A stretch of 5,595 nucleotides of DNA from Actinomycetales bacterium (GCA_012513625.1 JAAZBW010000219.1:1-5595); one strand, 5' to 3'. Positions 1 to 5,558 are shown, numbered from the stretch's first letter. Notes: a model not told the origin generated them from the letters alone. Program-made: numbers and translations.

Positions 1-372
1 CGGCTCCCGGAGCCCACGGGCGCGGACAAGACCACCCTCATGGTGCACCTCGGGCACAACGAGGCGGGTGGCCTCCTCGAGATGTTGGAGCAGTTCGCGG
101 TGCGCGGCGTGAACCTCTCGCGCATCGAATCCCGCCCCATCGCCGACTCGCTCGGACGCTATGCCTTCTCCATGGACGCGGAGGGCCACGTGGCGGAGGA
201 ACGCATCCAGGCGGTACTCATCGGCCTCCACCGGGTGTGCCCAGTGGTGCGCTTCATCGGGTCCTACCCTGCGGCGGAGGGGCGCCGGCCCCTGCTGCGC
301 CCCGGGACCTCCGATGCGGACTTCCGTGAAGCCCGCGAGTGGGTCTCCTCCATCCTCGACCGGGAGGAATAA
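1..372 (+). CDS. pheA: Prephenate dehydratase, C-terminal (ACT domain) part; 5' end outside window
   Basis: The last 123 codons of an open frame that enters from the left edge, so the true start and the catalytic dehydratase domain are not in the window. Prephenate dehydratase converts prephenate to phenylpyruvate in phenylalanine biosynthesis in the cytoplasm. The visible part is its regulatory ACT domain. Near the left edge is TGADKTTLMVHL, followed by GLLEMLEQFAVRGVNLSRIE, the ESRP signature (ESRPIADSLGRYAFSMD) that forms the phenylalanine-binding site in this family, and the closing strand VVRFIGSYP. About 40 residues follow the ACT domain (to SSILDREE), a short actinobacterial-style tail. 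Phenylalanine feedback inhibition is known for the family and inferred here from the intact ESRP region. The internal ATG at 40 is not a real start, because conserved sequence precedes it. No convincing terminator follows the stop. Confidence 0.93.
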   Translation, partial: RLPEPTGADKTTLMVHLGHNEAGGLLEMLEQFAVRGVNLSRIESRPIADSLGRYAFSMDAEGHVAEERIQAVLIGLHRVCPVVRFIGSYPAAEGRRPLLRPGTSDADFREAREWVSSILDREE

Positions 373-411
373 CGCGGCAGGAATTCTGCGTGTCCCCCAA
401 GAGGATGTCGT

Positions 412-427
412 TTGGTCAGGTGACCAA
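412..427. promoter_or_regulatory. Perfect 7+2+7 inverted repeat, candidate TetR operator
   Basis: TTGGTCA-GG-TGACCAA: seven-base arms match perfectly around a two-base centre. It lies about 72 bp upstream of the first TetR gene and overlaps the likely -35 box. Size, symmetry and position fit the operator of an autoregulating TetR-family dimer. The regulator assignment is inferred from proximity; I saw no second copy in the window. Confidence 0.55.
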
Positions 428-439
428 TTCGCGTAGTGT
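412..439 (+). promoter_or_regulatory. Probable promoter of the TetR pair
   Basis: A -35-like TTGGTC (412-417) is separated by 16 nt from a -10-like TAGTGT (434-439, TANNNT). Transcription would begin near 446, leaving a leader of about 50 nt before ATG 499. The -35 lies in the left arm of the inverted repeat at 412-427, so bound repressor would block polymerase. This placement also argues against the upstream GTG at 436, which falls inside the -10 box. Confidence 0.4.
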
Positions 440-498
440 TACCAGATAGTTCGATCACACAGGAGCGTGGTAAAGGGGGTTGGTCCGTGGAGGAGCGC

Positions 499-1170
499 AT
501 GGCTGAGAATGGAACCACCGCGATCGAGGAGAACGCGTCCTCAGGTGAGAACGAGCCTGGGGAGGAGAACGGGTTCACAGAGCGCGGGAATGCCACCCGG
601 GCGCGGATCCTTGCGGAGGCCGTCACGGTCTTTGACAAGTACGGGTTCAATGGGGCCACCCTGCGGGATATCGCTGAGGCGGCGGATGTGGACCTCGCGC
701 TCCTGGCCTACTACTTCGGAAGCAAGTCCGGTCTCTTCGCCGCGGCGGTCAAGACCTCGCTGGAGCCGTTGCGGGGGGTGCAGGACCTCGTCGCCGCCGA
801 TCGCTCCAGGGCCGGAGAGAGCGTGGCCGACCTCATCATCGAGGTGATGGAGGACAAGAGTGTGCGGGGCACCGCCACGGGGTTCATCCGCACCCTGCTC
901 ACGCCCTCGTACCCGGTGGACGATATGCGGGACGCCGTCACGGCGCTCGTGGACAGCACGCTCAAGGAGATTATCGGAGGTGCGGACCGCTCTCCTCGCT
1001 ACGCGCTTCTCGCCGCCGAGGTGGTGGGCGTGCTCGTGATGAGGTGGGTGGTGCCGATCGAACCGATCGCCTCCGTGCCCCTCGAACGCCTCCGGGACCA
1101 CATCGGTGCCCGCCTGCAAATGATCCTCGACGACGCGCCCCCGCGCCAACCCACCGGAGGTAGCGCATGA
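499..1170 (+). CDS. TetR/AcrR-family transcriptional regulator (first of a coupled pair)
   Basis: A 223-residue DNA-binding repressor of unknown ligand. The N-terminal helix-turn-helix domain spans roughly residues 31-80: RARILAEAVTVFDKYGFNGA, then TLRDIAEAADVDLALLAYYF and GSKSGLF, the classic TetR turn and recognition helix ending in YYFGSK. The C-terminal ligand/dimer domain ends with LLAAEVVGVLVMRWVVPIEP and RLRDHIGARLQMIL, resembling the TetR_C_17-type domain of actinobacterial TetR proteins. Residues 1-28 form an acidic tail with eight Glu and no Lys or Arg, probably disordered. Start choice: ATG 499 has GGAGG at 489-493 with 5 nt spacing. GTG 487, preceded by AAGGGGG at 473-479 with ideal 7-nt spacing, is a real alternative and would add four residues. 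GTG 436 has no ribosome-binding site and sits in the promoter. The stop overlaps the next gene by 4 bp (ATGA). Autoregulation through 412-427 is inferred. No transporter or enzyme target lies beside it. Confidence 0.88.
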   Translation: MAENGTTAIEENASSGENEPGEENGFTERGNATRARILAEAVTVFDKYGFNGATLRDIAEAADVDLALLAYYFGSKSGLFAAAVKTSLEPLRGVQDLVAADRSRAGESVADLIIEVMEDKSVRGTATGFIRTLLTPSYPVDDMRDAVTALVDSTLKEIIGGADRSPRYALLAAEVVGVLVMRWVVPIEPIASVPLERLRDHIGARLQMILDDAPPRQPTGGSA

Positions 1171-1844
1171 GGAACACCGACTCCGAGGCCGCGCAGTCCA
1201 TCCGGCACCAATCGCTGAGCCTGTTTGGTGAGGGAGGGTACACCGGCACCTCGCTCCGCCAGATCGCCCTCGCGGCAGGCTGTGATGTGGCGCTGATTCC
1301 GTACTACTTCGGCAGCAAGCCGGAGCTCTTCATCGAGGTGGTGGGGACCGCGAGCCAGTCCACGCGCGCGATGGTGCGGGACGGTTTCAAACGCGTGATT
1401 GCTGACGGTGACGATCCCACCACCGCCATGGAGTCACTCGTCGGATTCTTGGACGCCTGGACGCAGGGGGAGGGCCAGTTGGGGATGCGGGCCCTCCTCA
1501 TGACTGCCGCCGCCTCTTCGGCCGTGCCTGAGAAGGTGCAGGAATTCGCCTCCTCCGAACTGCAGTCACTCGTGGACGAGATCGTCCAGTTCGAGGGCTT
1601 CTGGGAGGAGACCCGCTTCGGCCTCACCATCTTCGTGGCGCTCGTGATCGGCACAGAGATCCTCACGCACTTCGTGGGGTTCGAACCGCTCACCCGGGTC
1701 GGGCGGGAGGAACTCGCGCGGGCGCAGGTCTCCGAGCTGCGCGATTCCCTGGAGCGGTTGTGGGCCGAGTCCGAACCTGCTCCGGAGCCGCCCAGCAGGA
1801 ACACTTCCCGTTCCAGGGATCCCCTGCAGCCTCCCGGGGCCTGA
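1167..1844 (+). CDS. TetR/AcrR-family transcriptional regulator (second of a coupled pair)
   Basis: A 225-residue regulator starting at ATG 1167, which overlaps the previous stop as ATGA and has GGAGG at 1156-1160 six nt upstream, so the two are translationally coupled in one operon. Residues 8-55 form the helix-turn-helix domain: SIRHQSLSLFGEGGYTGTSL, then RQIALAAGCDVALIPYYFGS and KPELF. The YYFGSK turn and the D-V/L-A-L element match the upstream protein, and the C-terminal region (FVALVIGTEILTHFVGFEPL and ELRDSLERLW) matches its counterpart there. This suggests an old duplication rather than a recent one. The last 25 residues are rich in Pro, Ser and Arg and look disordered. The effector and target genes cannot be read from the sequence. 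The two proteins could act as separate homodimers or as a heterodimer; nothing visible decides. Confidence 0.88.
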   Translation: MRNTDSEAAQSIRHQSLSLFGEGGYTGTSLRQIALAAGCDVALIPYYFGSKPELFIEVVGTASQSTRAMVRDGFKRVIADGDDPTTAMESLVGFLDAWTQGEGQLGMRALLMTAAASSAVPEKVQEFASSELQSLVDEIVQFEGFWEETRFGLTIFVALVIGTEILTHFVGFEPLTRVGREELARAQVSELRDSLERLWAESEPAPEPPSRNTSRSRDPLQPPGA

Positions 1845-1852
1845 TCCCCGGG
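1833..1852 (+). terminator. GC-rich hairpin between convergent genes
   Basis: CCCGGGG (1833-1839), a six-nt loop and CCCCGGG (1846-1852) form a perfect 7-bp stem overlapping the stop codon of the second TetR gene. It lies in the only space between two convergent genes, where a shared terminator would be useful. There is no T tract on either strand, so it would have to be an L-shaped or factor-assisted terminator. A second small stem, GGCCT-AGCG-AGGCC at 1869-1882, overlaps the stop of the minus-strand gene. Confidence 0.35.
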
Positions 1853-1871
1853 CGCAACGAATCCCAGGGGC

Positions 1872-2951
1872 CTAGCGAGGCCGGCGCACCACCAGCGCAC
1901 CCGGGTCCACCCACGCGCGGAAGCCGTGGGCGCGGCCCAGCCACTCGCCGTCGATCTGGACGGGTTCCGGACGGGAGGAGCGCACCGCGAACTCCCGGCC
2001 CCGCCGCGAGGCGATCGTGGAGACCGGATCCGTGCGCCCGCGGATCCCGAGACGCTGTGCGAGCACCTTCACGCCCAGAGAGATCCACCCCACCACGCCC
2101 GCGCGGGTGTCGAGGGTGAGGATGTCGAGCACGCCGTCGTCCGGGCGCGCGCTCGGCGCAAGTACCACGCCACCGGGGAGGCGCCCACAATTGGCCACCA
2201 TGACCGTGCGCGAGCGGAACGGGGCGACCCGCCTGCGACCGTCCACCGTCACCGTCACGTTCATGCGCCGCGAGGACAGCTTGTCCAGCGCCGAGTAGAA
2301 GTACGCGAGCCAGCCGAAGCGCCGCTTCAGGGCCTCGTCCGCGCCGCCCACCATGTCCGCGTCGAAGCCGATCCCGCCGATCACGAGGAACGCGTGCCTC
2401 TCCGGTTCCTCCCCGCTCCCGACGGCGTGGGGTTCCGTTCCGTCCGTGGGGTGCCCGACGGCGTGGGGTTCCGTTCCGTCCCAGTCCTCTCCCTCCGCGG
2501 CCTGTCCAGCGGGCGCTGCGGTGGCAGCGGAAGGGGAGTGGTCGTCGTCGAGGACGAGCCAGCCGAGGTCCAACGGGAGGGCGGGATCGGTGAGGGCCAG
2601 CCGGATGCACCGGGCGAGGTCCGTGATGGGGAGGTCGAGGTTTCGGGCGAGGAGGTTCCCCGTGCCGAGTGGGACTATGCCCATCGGTGTGCCGGTGCTG
2701 GCGAGCCCGGCGGCCACTGCGCGAACGGTGCCGTCGCCGCCTGCGGCGATCACTGTGGCAGCGCGCGCGGTGACTGCGGCGAGAGCCTGCGTGGTTCCGG
2801 GATCCTTCTCCGAGGTCTCCACGATCTGTGGCGAGGGAAGGCCCACCTCGCGGGCGATCGAGGTGAAGCGTTCGACGAGATCGGGCAGGTTCGAGGTCTT
2901 GGTGGGATTGAGCACCACCACCGTGCCTGGAGGGTGGAGGGCGGGCTGCAT
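1872..2951 (-). CDS. Diacylglycerol kinase family lipid kinase (DgkB/YegS-type)
   Basis: A 359-residue soluble kinase of the DAGK catalytic family, expected to phosphorylate diacylglycerol (or a related lipid) to phosphatidic acid at the membrane face. Family landmarks in order: NPT at 15-17 after the first strand, the nucleotide-binding GGDGT at 71-75, PLGTGN at 94-99, GIGFDAD at 193-199, and the C-terminal DGE at 334-336. Exact lipid specificity cannot be told from sequence. Residues about 135-184 are a loop rich in Asp, Ala, Pro and Glu inserted between the N-terminal nucleotide-binding domain and the C-terminal beta-sandwich. It contains a duplicated DGTEPHAVG block and explains why the protein is longer than the usual 290-320 residues. 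The start ATG at 2951-2949 has no Shine-Dalgarno sequence, but TAGATT ends six nt upstream, so a leaderless mRNA is likely. It is divergent from serS and convergent with the TetR pair. Several long frames lie antisense to it, but none has conserved motifs. Confidence 0.9.
   Translation of the reverse strand: MQPALHPPGTVVVLNPTKTSNLPDLVERFTSIAREVGLPSPQIVETSEKDPGTTQALAAVTARAATVIAAGGDGTVRAVAAGLASTGTPMGIVPLGTGNLLARNLDLPITDLARCIRLALTDPALPLDLGWLVLDDDHSPSAATAAPAGQAAEGEDWDGTEPHAVGHPTDGTEPHAVGSGEEPERHAFLVIGGIGFDADMVGGADEALKRRFGWLAYFYSALDKLSSRRMNVTVTVDGRRRVAPFRSRTVMVANCGRLPGGVVLAPSARPDDGVLDILTLDTRAGVVGWISLGVKVLAQRLGIRGRTDPVSTIASRRGREFAVRSSRPEPVQIDGEWLGRAHGFRAWVDPGALVVRRPR
2418..2481. repeat. Two-copy tandem repeat, 36-bp period, inside the lipid kinase gene
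   Basis: A 28-bp block is present identically at 2418-2445 and 2454-2481, a 36-bp period with an 8-bp spacer. Because 36 is a multiple of three, the duplication is in frame and gives two copies of DGTEPHAVG plus three variable residues in the kinase loop (residues about 158-181). It is likely a replication-slippage product in a tolerant, disordered loop. Confidence 0.85.
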
Positions 2952-2963
2952 GGGGTGAATCTA
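2949..2963 (-). promoter_or_regulatory. Leaderless promoter of the lipid kinase gene
   Basis: On the minus strand, TAGATT (2963-2958) fits the TANNNT -10 consensus and is followed by exactly six nt (CACCCC) and then the ATG. The expected transcription start is therefore the first base of the start codon. No Shine-Dalgarno sequence precedes the gene, which supports a leaderless mRNA. No clear -35 box is seen. Confidence 0.5.
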
Positions 2964-3026
2964 GCTCGCCGCGTGCCGTTCCGCCGGGAGGGTGGCGGGC
3001 GTTCCCGGTGGAGGAACGGCGGCAGA

Positions 3027-3041
3027 TAGGCTGGGCACATG
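3027..3041 (+). promoter_or_regulatory. Leaderless promoter of serS
   Basis: TAGGCT (3027-3032) fits TANNNT and is followed by six nt (GGGCAC) and ATG 3039, placing transcription start at the A of the start codon. There is no Shine-Dalgarno sequence at a usable distance. No -35 consensus is seen, but an inverted repeat CGTTCC (3000-3005) / GGAACG (3013-3018) covers the -35 region and could bind a regulator. The short leader space rules out a T-box-type leader for this gene. Confidence 0.5.
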
Positions 3042-4307
3042 ATTGATCTCAGGTGGCTGCGCGAGAATCCCGAGGCGGCGAAGGCCTCCCAGCGGGCACG
3101 GGAGGCGGACGAGGGCCTCGTGGACAGGATCATCACGCTGGACGAATCGCGCCGCACAGCGCTCTCCTCTTTCGAGCAGGCGCGCGCGGAGCAGAAGGAG
3201 GTCTCCCGCTCGGTGGGGAAGGCCTCTCCGGAGGAACGCCCGGCTGTGCTCGCGAGGGCGAAGGCGCTCGCCGATCACGTGAAGGAGCTCGAAGCGTCCG
3301 CAAACGAGGCGGCCGCCGAACTGGACGGGGTCCAGCTCGAGCTCGAGAACATCGTGATCGACGGTGTGCCCGCGGGTGGGGCGGAGAGCTTTGAGGTACT
3401 CAAGCACGTGGGGGGGGTCCGGAACTTCGCCGCTGAGGGATTCACGCCGCTGGACCACCTTGACCTCGGCGAGAGGCTGCGCGCGATCGACGTGAAGCGC
3501 GGCGCCAAGGTCTCGGGTGCGCGCTTCTACTACATGACGGGTGTGGGCGCCCGCCTCGAACTCGCACTCCTCATGTGCGCGATGGATCAGGCGGTCTCAC
3601 ACGGATTCGTTCCCATGATGACGCCCACGCTCGTGGGTCCTGCCACCATGGGCGGCACCGGCTTCCTCGGCGATCACGCTGCCGAGGTCTACCACCTCGA
3701 GGAGGACGACCTCTACCTCACCGGCACCTCCGAGGTGGCGCTCGCCGGCTACCACGCGGACGAGATCATCGATGTGTCTGCGCCGCTGCGCTATGCCGGA
3801 TGGTCCACCTGCTACCGGCGCGAGGCCGGCTCCCACGGCCGGGACACCCGCGGCATCATCCGCGTGCACCAGTTCAACAAGGTGGAGATGTTCGCCTACG
3901 TTTCCCAGGAGGAGTCGGAGGCGGGGCACGAGCGCCTGCTCGCGTGGGAGGAGGAGATGCTCGCCAAGGTGGAGTTGCCCTACCGCGTGATCGATGTGGC
4001 GGCGGGAGACCTCGGGTCTTCCGCGGCTCGTAAGTTCGACTGCGAGGCGTGGCTCCCCACCCAGGAGCGCTGGATGGAGGTGACCTCCACCTCGAACTGC
4101 ACCACATTCCAGGCTCGGCGGCTCGGAATCCGCGAACGGATCGAGGGCGGCACCCGCCCAGTGGCCACCCTGAACGGGACGCTCGCCACCACCCGCTGGA
4201 TCGTGGCAATGCTCGAGAACCACCAGCAGGCAGACGGCTCTGTACGCGTTCCGGAGGCGCTGCGCCCCTACATGGGTGGCCTCGAGGTCCTGGAGCCGGT
4301 TGCCTGA
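3039..4307 (+). CDS. serS: Seryl-tRNA synthetase
   Basis: A 422-residue class II aminoacyl-tRNA synthetase that activates serine with ATP and charges tRNA-Ser (and tRNA-Sec where present) in the cytoplasm, working as a homodimer. The N-terminus begins MIDLRWLRENPE and forms the long helical hairpin (about residues 25-105) that grips the long variable arm of tRNA-Ser. The catalytic domain shows TSE at 230-232 (serine and ATP site), motif 2 CYRREAGS with R260 and E262, the loop GRDTRGIIRVHQFNKVEMF, SNC with N353-C354 followed by FQARR at 357-361, and motif 3 LNGTLATTRW with R386 ending in RVPEALRPYMGG. Length is normal for bacterial SerRS and all key residues are present. It is divergent from the lipid kinase and followed after one base by a HAD phosphatase, so the two probably share a transcript. 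Confidence 0.98.
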   Translation: MIDLRWLRENPEAAKASQRAREADEGLVDRIITLDESRRTALSSFEQARAEQKEVSRSVGKASPEERPAVLARAKALADHVKELEASANEAAAELDGVQLELENIVIDGVPAGGAESFEVLKHVGGVRNFAAEGFTPLDHLDLGERLRAIDVKRGAKVSGARFYYMTGVGARLELALLMCAMDQAVSHGFVPMMTPTLVGPATMGGTGFLGDHAAEVYHLEEDDLYLTGTSEVALAGYHADEIIDVSAPLRYAGWSTCYRREAGSHGRDTRGIIRVHQFNKVEMFAYVSQEESEAGHERLLAWEEEMLAKVELPYRVIDVAAGDLGSSAARKFDCEAWLPTQERWMEVTSTSNCTTFQARRLGIRERIEGGTRPVATLNGTLATTRWIVAMLENHQQADGSVRVPEALRPYMGGLEVLEPVA

Positions 4308-4308
4308 G

Positions 4309-5205
4309 ATGGGACCGGCTGCATCGGGCGTGCCAGAGACTGGCGGGACAGGGGTGGGCGTGCCTTGGAAGCTACTCACCGCGCCCGAACACCTCCCCAC
4401 GGTGGGCCCGGAGATGTTGGTGGCCCTCGACGTGGACGGAACGATCATCACCCACGGCGGCGAGTGCTATCCCGAGGTGTTTGAGGCGGTGCGCCGGGTG
4501 GTTGACGCGGGCGCCCACGTGGTGATCGCCACGGGGCGCGGACCCGAGAGCACCGGCCCAGTGCTCGAGATGTTGGGCCTGACCGCCGGCTACGCGGTGA
4601 GCTCGAACGGGGCGATCACGTTGGAGGTGGACGGGGGCCTGGAGGGCGGCTACCGGCTGCTCGATGTGGTGACATTTCCGCCGGAGCCCACCCTGCGCCG
4701 GCTGAGGGAGCTCCTCCCCACCGCGCTGTTCATGGTGGAGGACGGGCAGGCGCGCCGCTGGGTCACGCAGCCGTTCCCCCCGGGTGAGGTGTTGGGCACG
4801 CCGATTGTGTTGGACTTTGAGGAGCTCTGCCGGCTCCCCGCGTCACGCGTGACGCTCCGGGCGCCGGATCTGAACTCCGCGGACGTCCACTCGCTCCTGC
4901 TGGATGCCGGCCTCCACGGCGTGAGCTACTCGGTGGGGTGGACCGCGTGGGTGGACATTGCCCCGGCCGGGGTCTCGAAGGCCACGGCCCTCGAGCGAAT
5001 CCGCGAGCATCTGGGCCTCTCGCCGTTCGCCACGGTGGCGGTGGGGGACGGCCACAATGACCACGAAATGCTCGATTGGGCGTCCTGGTCCGTGGCGATG
5101 GGGCAGGCGTGGCGAGACACCCAGCTCCACGCCCAGGCGATAGCGCCCGCCGTGGAGGACCGCGGCCTCGCCGCTGTGCTCAATTCACTGCGATTCCGTC
5201 ACTGA
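4309..5205 (+). CDS. HAD-superfamily hydrolase, Cof-type (class IIB) phosphatase
   Basis: A 298-residue phosphatase of the haloacid dehalogenase superfamily. Members of this branch dephosphorylate sugar phosphates, nucleotides or cofactors such as FMN; the substrate here is not evident. Motif I is DVDGT at 41-45 (D41 nucleophile, D43 acid/base), motif II is ATGRG around T75, motif III is K224 in SKATALERI, and motif IV is GDGHND at 246-251. The large insert between motifs II and III (about 85-205) is the C2 cap. Start choice: ATG 4309 lies one base after the serS stop (TGAGATG), which favours translational coupling, although the only upstream GGAG (4292-4295) is rather far. GTG 4330, 4354 and 4360 and ATG 4414 are in-frame alternatives. 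ATG 4414 gives the compact MLVALDVDGT start usual for the family, so the first 35 residues are uncertain. Confidence 0.9.
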   Translation: MGPAASGVPETGGTGVGVPWKLLTAPEHLPTVGPEMLVALDVDGTIITHGGECYPEVFEAVRRVVDAGAHVVIATGRGPESTGPVLEMLGLTAGYAVSSNGAITLEVDGGLEGGYRLLDVVTFPPEPTLRRLRELLPTALFMVEDGQARRWVTQPFPPGEVLGTPIVLDFEELCRLPASRVTLRAPDLNSADVHSLLLDAGLHGVSYSVGWTAWVDIAPAGVSKATALERIREHLGLSPFATVAVGDGHNDHEMLDWASWSVAMGQAWRDTQLHAQAIAPAVEDRGLAAVLNSLRFRH

Positions 5206-5208
5206 CCG

Positions 5209-5248
5209 GCGGGTTTGTGCCCACAATTGTTAACTGATTGTGACCCGC
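5209..5248. repeat. Interlocking inverted repeats downstream of the HAD gene
   Basis: GCGGGT (5209-5214) and CACAAT (5222-5227) pair with the continuous arm ATTGTGACCCGC (5237-5248), a 12-bp stem with a 7-nt bulge. Alternatively, TTGTG (5215-5219) pairs with CACAA (5222-5226) across two bases. The centre contains the palindrome GTTAAC (5229-5234). Starting 4 bp after the HAD stop, it may act as a terminator for serS-HAD or as an operator for the downstream lipoprotein gene. No T tract follows. Confidence 0.4.
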
Positions 5249-5328
5249 ACTCATGGCGATCCAGTTGTATCGCGAACCAAATAGGGGGATGGTGGAAGAT
5301 GTCAGCGCGCGTTTCGCCTGCTCAATTG

Positions 5329-5334
5329 TAGTAT
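5329..5334 (+). promoter_or_regulatory. Possible -10 box of the lipoprotein gene
   Basis: TAGTAT in an AT-richer stretch fits TANNNT and ends 17 nt before GTG 5352, predicting a very short leader that begins at the Shine-Dalgarno sequence. No -35 box stands out, so this is tentative. TTGTAT at 5265-5270 is another candidate. Nothing else recognisable was seen in 5249-5351. Confidence 0.25.
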
Positions 5335-5351
5335 TTATCGGAAGGACATTC

Positions 5352-5468
5352 GTGAAGACATCCCGAATCCGGCGGAGCACCATGATGGTGGCGTCCGCTG
5401 CGGCACTGACGATGGTGCTGGCTGCGTGCGGCGGTAACGGGGCTCTTGGGACATTGGGTGGGGAGTGA
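5352..5468 (+). pseudogene. Lipoprotein gene, truncated by an insertion sequence after the signal peptide
   Basis: GTG 5352 is preceded by GGAAGGA (5340-5346) at good spacing. The product begins MKTSRIRRSTMMV with a basic n-region, followed by the hydrophobic stretch ASAAALTMVL and the lipobox LAAC with Cys26, then GGNG. This is a textbook type II (lipoprotein) signal peptide. It would be processed by prolipoprotein diacylglyceryl transferase and LspA and anchored on the outer face of the membrane. Only about 30 codons are native: at about 5441 the sequence changes to an IS end, and the frame runs eight more codons into it (ALGTLGGE) before a TGA at 5466-5468. The mature domain is missing, so the product cannot be identified. 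Many actinobacterial lipoproteins with this start are ABC-transporter substrate-binding proteins, but that is only a guess. The rest of the gene should lie beyond the far end of the IS. Upstream in-frame ATGs at 5253 and 5289 have poorer ribosome-binding sites and would bury the signal peptide. Confidence 0.7.
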
Positions 5469-5498
5469 GGCGCGCGGGGTGGGTTGAGGGGGGTGTGG

Positions 5499-5557
5499 GT
5501 CGAGGTCCCCGATGATCGGTAGCGACCAAGCAAACCGATTTCTTCGGAGACCTCGAC
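5499..5557 (+). promoter_or_regulatory. Long hairpin burying the transposase ribosome-binding site
   Basis: GTCGAGGTC (5499-5507) pairs with GACCTCGAC (5549-5557), 9 bp. After one mismatch, CCGA (5509-5512) pairs with TCGG (5544-5547). Across a small internal loop, ATCGGT (5515-5520) pairs with ACCGAT (5534-5539), leaving a 13-nt loop. The 19-bp stem contains the only Shine-Dalgarno candidate, GGAGA (5546-5550), and ends one base before the transposase ATG. By analogy with IS10, IS50 and IS200, it would block translation from transcripts entering from the host gene. Confidence 0.6.
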
Positions 5558-5558
5558 G

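Noticed and set aside
377..389. GCAG-GAATT-CTGC as a pheA terminator
   Set aside because: Only a 4-bp stem with no T tract; too weak to call.
436..498. Extending the first TetR protein to GTG 436
   Set aside because: No ribosome-binding site precedes it and it falls within the predicted -10 box; GTG 487 and ATG 499 both have good Shine-Dalgarno sequences.
3000..3018. CGTTCC/GGAACG as ECF-sigma -35 elements
   Set aside because: GGAAC-like boxes are present, but no matching -10 lies at the right spacing; it is kept only as a possible operator near serS.
1926..3029. A 367-codon plus-strand open frame antisense to the lipid kinase
   Set aside because: It is a GC-bias shadow: Arg/Gly/Ala-rich with no recognisable motif, while the opposite strand carries intact GGDGT, PLGTGN and DGE motifs. 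The same applies to the minus-strand frame 1690-2610.
3597..4451. A 284-codon minus-strand open frame opposite serS
   Set aside because: It lies opposite the conserved catalytic core of SerRS and shows no domain signature of its own; composition is typical of an antisense shadow.
5299..5331. A 10-residue ORF (MSARVSPAQL) upstream of the lipoprotein, as a leader peptide
   Set aside because: It lacks a good ribosome-binding site, has no regulatory codon run, and is not linked to a visible attenuator. It may lie upstream of the transcript start.
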